DNA of 64,000 nt from Arenibacter catalasegens (GTDB lineage Bacteria > Bacteroidota > Bacteroidia > Flavobacteriales > Flavobacteriaceae). The notes beneath the pieces are model-generated. The model searched no databases. It saw only the letters and a program-made list of their open reading frames with translations, and was not told where the DNA came from. Positions 62,123 through 64,000 of the stretch are shown here, in pieces. Location: NCBI RefSeq assembly GCF_002909235.1, contig NZ_PHQQ01000009.1:62001-126000 (forward strand), in the 5' to 3' direction. The position numbers and the translations under genes were made by a program. Each line of letters starts with the position of its first letter. Positions within the stretch are counted from its first letter, which is position 1.

Positions 62123-63223
62123 CTAATTTGAATTTTGACTGGTGTTCTCCAACTCTTTTATGGTGGCCAACATGGCCCTAAGGCAGGCTTCTTGGTTACC
62201 GGGATTTATTTCTTTAGCTTTTTGGGAATGGTAGCTTTTAATAAATTCACTGGCTGATGACCAAACCGTATGCATAGTGCCCAAAAGGTGTTCCTTTATT
62301 TCGGGAGTAGCATTTTTTTTAAAATTATACATCATTTTAACCTGTTCCACGGCAACTTCGGGTTTCCTCCAAGGGCAAGCAATAACATCCAGTCCCTTTA
62401 AAGCAAACATGGCAGGTGTTGGTAAGGCCCTTTCGTAATGCCAGTCACATACTACCACAGATTTATCAATAAGATCTACTGCCCTGGCGGTATTGTTCAT
62501 ACTGGCTTCCCACATCCCAATACCAGAGGTTGTTGCATCTATTAATCGATCTCCCCAAATCCAAAGCCGTTTGTTTGTTTGCGCTAAATGCCTACTAATT
62601 TTATTAACCTCATTGGCGAACAAGGTAGCGGGGTCTTTACCTTGGCAACGAGGACATTTCTCATCGGCTATGTAGAATACCTCATCCATTCCTGCGTGAA
62701 AGGCGTTGGCTTCAAAAACACCCACAATTTCATCTACTAGGTCGAATACCACATCATGTACCTCAGGATGCAATGGACAATAACTTTTGCAGTATAGGCC
62801 ATCGGCATTTGGCCATTCGTATTTTTTTGGAATTACAACATGGGGTGTTTCGTCAAATTGCGGGTAAACTTCCAGAAGTTTATTGGTTTTATCTGCCCAA
62901 CTCTGATGGCCCAACAAATTTACCTGGGGGATTAAATTTATGTAGTGTTTTTGGGCAACCGTTACCAATTGCTTTATTTGTGCTTTTGATAAGGGATTAT
63001 CGCCCCTTAATTCAGGCCTAGATTCATAGGCGTAATTAAAATCCACCCTAAGTACTAAGGTGTTGATGCCATTGGGCCCTAATTCCTCATCTATAAACTT
63101 AACAAAATCCGCTACCCCATCGGTATTTGGAGCAGCTATACAAAGGCCTTTCACTTCAAAAATGCTTTGTGCATTACCTATTATGGTCGTTAGGGCCAGC
63201 AGCAGTGGAAGTAGTTTGCACAT
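62123..63223 (-). CDS. Glycoside hydrolase family 20-like protein, secreted
   Basis: 366 residues. Signal peptide (CKLLPLLLALTTIIGNAQ). The TIM-barrel has VDFNYAYESRPELRGDNPLSKAQ, the line PQVNLLGHQSW, and the Asp-Glu pair of the GH20 catalytic site in HAGMDEVFYIADEKC. It would cleave terminal N-acetylhexosamine from glycans, but the sequence is short compared with typical hexosaminidases (no N-terminal GH20b domain), so substrate assignment is open. It starts 24 bases after the SGNH hydrolase gene, suggesting an operon for glycan breakdown. Confidence 0.88.
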   Translation of the reverse strand: MCKLLPLLLALTTIIGNAQSIFEVKGLCIAAPNTDGVADFVKFIDEELGPNGINTLVLRVDFNYAYESRPELRGDNPLSKAQIKQLVTVAQKHYINLIPQVNLLGHQSWADKTNKLLEVYPQFDETPHVVIPKKYEWPNADGLYCKSYCPLHPEVHDVVFDLVDEIVGVFEANAFHAGMDEVFYIADEKCPRCQGKDPATLFANEVNKISRHLAQTNKRLWIWGDRLIDATTSGIGMWEASMNNTARAVDLIDKSVVVCDWHYERALPTPAMFALKGLDVIACPWRKPEVAVEQVKMMYNFKKNATPEIKEHLLGTMHTVWSSASEFIKSYHSQKAKEINPGNQEACLRAMLATIKELENTSQNSN

Positions 63224-63247
63224 AATTTTTAATGTTTAAGACAGAAT

Positions 63248-63940
63248 TTAATTTTGATGTAGGGCTTGGTTTATGGCAGCTTCGACCATGGGTTCCATGA
63301 CCGCATATCCTGCCGCGGTTGGATGTACTTCGTCTTTGGCATATTTTTTAGGAAGCCCGTTGCGGTCATCGGCCATAGCCGTAAAATAATCTAAATAAAT
63401 ATGGCCGTTAGCTTCTGAATATTCTTTTAATAGGCTGTTTAATGCGGGTATTTTTTCATTAGGTTTTAGTCCTGGTCTCCAGGGATAATCATAAGCGGGG
63501 AGTACTGAGGAGATAATAACTTTAATGCCATTGGCCGTTGCCAGTTCGGCCATAGATTTCATATTGTCCACTATCATTTTCAAGGTAGCGGGTCCAGTGT
63601 TGCCGGCAATATCATTGGTGCCAGCCAAAATAACCACTACTTTTGGTTTTAAGTCGATTACATCCGGTCTAAATCGCAACAGCATTTGAGGTGTCGTCTG
63701 CCCCCCTATGCCCCTGTTAATATAGGGCTTATCTTTAAAGAATTCCGGTCTGGTGTTTATCCAACCTATGGTAATGGAATTGCCCATAAATACAACACGA
63801 TTTTCGTTTGCAGTTGGCATCCCTACCTTAGTGTTATCTTCTGCAAAGCGTTCTAGATTTGGCCAATCCTGAGAAAAACTATTGTTCATGGTAAAAACGG
63901 TCAGTAGAAAGAGGGCAATGGATATTTTCATGGTTTTCAT
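63248..63940 (-). CDS. SGNH/GDSL hydrolase, secreted
   Basis: 230 residues with signal MKTMKISIALFLLTVFTMNNSFS. The four SGNH blocks are present: Ser in VVFMGNSITIGW, Gly in NRGIGGQTTPQM, Asn in VVILAGTNDIAGN, and the Asp-His pair in KDEVHPTAAGYAV. It probably removes acetyl or acyl groups from carbohydrate. It is first in a row with the GH20 gene (24-base gap) and GT2. The ATG at 63940 is a natural start. Confidence 0.92.
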   Translation of the reverse strand: MKTMKISIALFLLTVFTMNNSFSQDWPNLERFAEDNTKVGMPTANENRVVFMGNSITIGWINTRPEFFKDKPYINRGIGGQTTPQMLLRFRPDVIDLKPKVVVILAGTNDIAGNTGPATLKMIVDNMKSMAELATANGIKVIISSVLPAYDYPWRPGLKPNEKIPALNSLLKEYSEANGHIYLDYFTAMADDRNGLPKKYAKDEVHPTAAGYAVMEPMVEAAINQALHQN

Positions 63941-64000
63941 ATTGGTAAAAGTGGTTAAAAAAAATATTAATACTTGGACTAGTCTTGAATTTTTATTGAT

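Noticed and set aside
1-64000. Search for tRNA, rRNA, CRISPR, insertion sequence and phage signals
   Set aside because: No clover-leaf-type tRNA with a TTCRANC loop, no repeat-spacer array, no transposase or integrase motifs were seen by eye; a tRNA scan and IS search would be the formal check.

Overview
The window reads as chromosome of a marine-type member of the Flavobacteriaceae (Bacteroidota). It is AT-rich. Several genes are preceded by the Bacteroidota promoter signature (TTTG, about 18-20 bases, TAnnTTTG). Many proteins belong to families typical of this group: TonB-dependent receptors with an N-terminal carboxypeptidase-regulatory-like domain, BatA-type VWA proteins, DUF6146, DUF6787, DUF4834, DUF2490, and SerA without an ACT domain. 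I found no rRNA, tRNA, CRISPR array, insertion sequence or prophage. Almost all of it is ordinary chromosomal backbone with housekeeping and envelope genes.

Layout. 1-9.3 kb (minus strand): a truncated lipoprotein dehydrogenase fragment, a truncated haemoglobin, an ECF sigma/anti-sigma pair, Cu/Zn superoxide dismutase and YceI lipoproteins, a hydrolase-OsmC fusion, DUF2490, an amidohydrolase lipoprotein, an NYN-LOTUS protein and a YdeI-like protein. 9.3-14.3 kb: a secreted peptidase/hydrolase chain (M1 peptidase, dienelactone hydrolase, M28 peptidase) and an MFS transporter. 14.4-18.5 kb: a fused trehalose-6-P synthase/phosphatase divergent from a GH15 glycosidase. 18.6-20.6 kb: an overlapping three-gene operon (LolD-like ATPase, CPBP protease, TIGR02757 protein). 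20.8-24.6 kb (plus strand): folE, a small membrane protein, sulfite oxidase-like molybdoenzyme with its c-type cytochrome, and a sterol-desaturase-type membrane enzyme. 24.6-27.5 kb: a TonB receptor and a small His/Cys-rich exported protein. 27.5-33.3 kb: small DUF genes, serA, serC, a LuxC-like acyl-CoA reductase and a divergent ferredoxin. 33.4-38.6 kb: a second TonB receptor, ychF and a GNAT protein. 38.7-45.3 kb: an outer-membrane transporter-like protein, then a plus-strand envelope/glycan operon (DUF4834, YfhO, GT4, flippase). 45.4-49.8 kb: an Arg/Ser/Asn-rich exported repeat protein and uvrA. 50-52.1 kb: a tandemly duplicated ECF sigma cassette. 52.1-56.3 kb: nth, bcp, a conserved protein of unknown function, an MBL hydrolase. 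56.3-60.9 kb: esterase, two DUF4870-like membrane proteins, a dihydroorotase-like protein without metal ligands, and a BatA protein. 61-64 kb: GT2, GH20 and an SGNH hydrolase.

The most interesting signal is at 50.0-52.1 kb. Two ECF sigma genes about 82% identical are each followed, after 71-72 bases, by an unrecognised 47-codon ORF. The two small ORFs align without gaps (21 of 47 identical, ending in Leu-Asn-stop), although they have diverged far more than the sigma factors. This points to a conserved two-gene sigma/microprotein unit that standard annotation would miss. Other points worth checking are the degenerate dihydroorotase, a cysteine-free endonuclease III, a possible leaderless gene whose promoter is built into the preceding terminator, and the His/Cys-rich small protein upstream of a TonB receptor.
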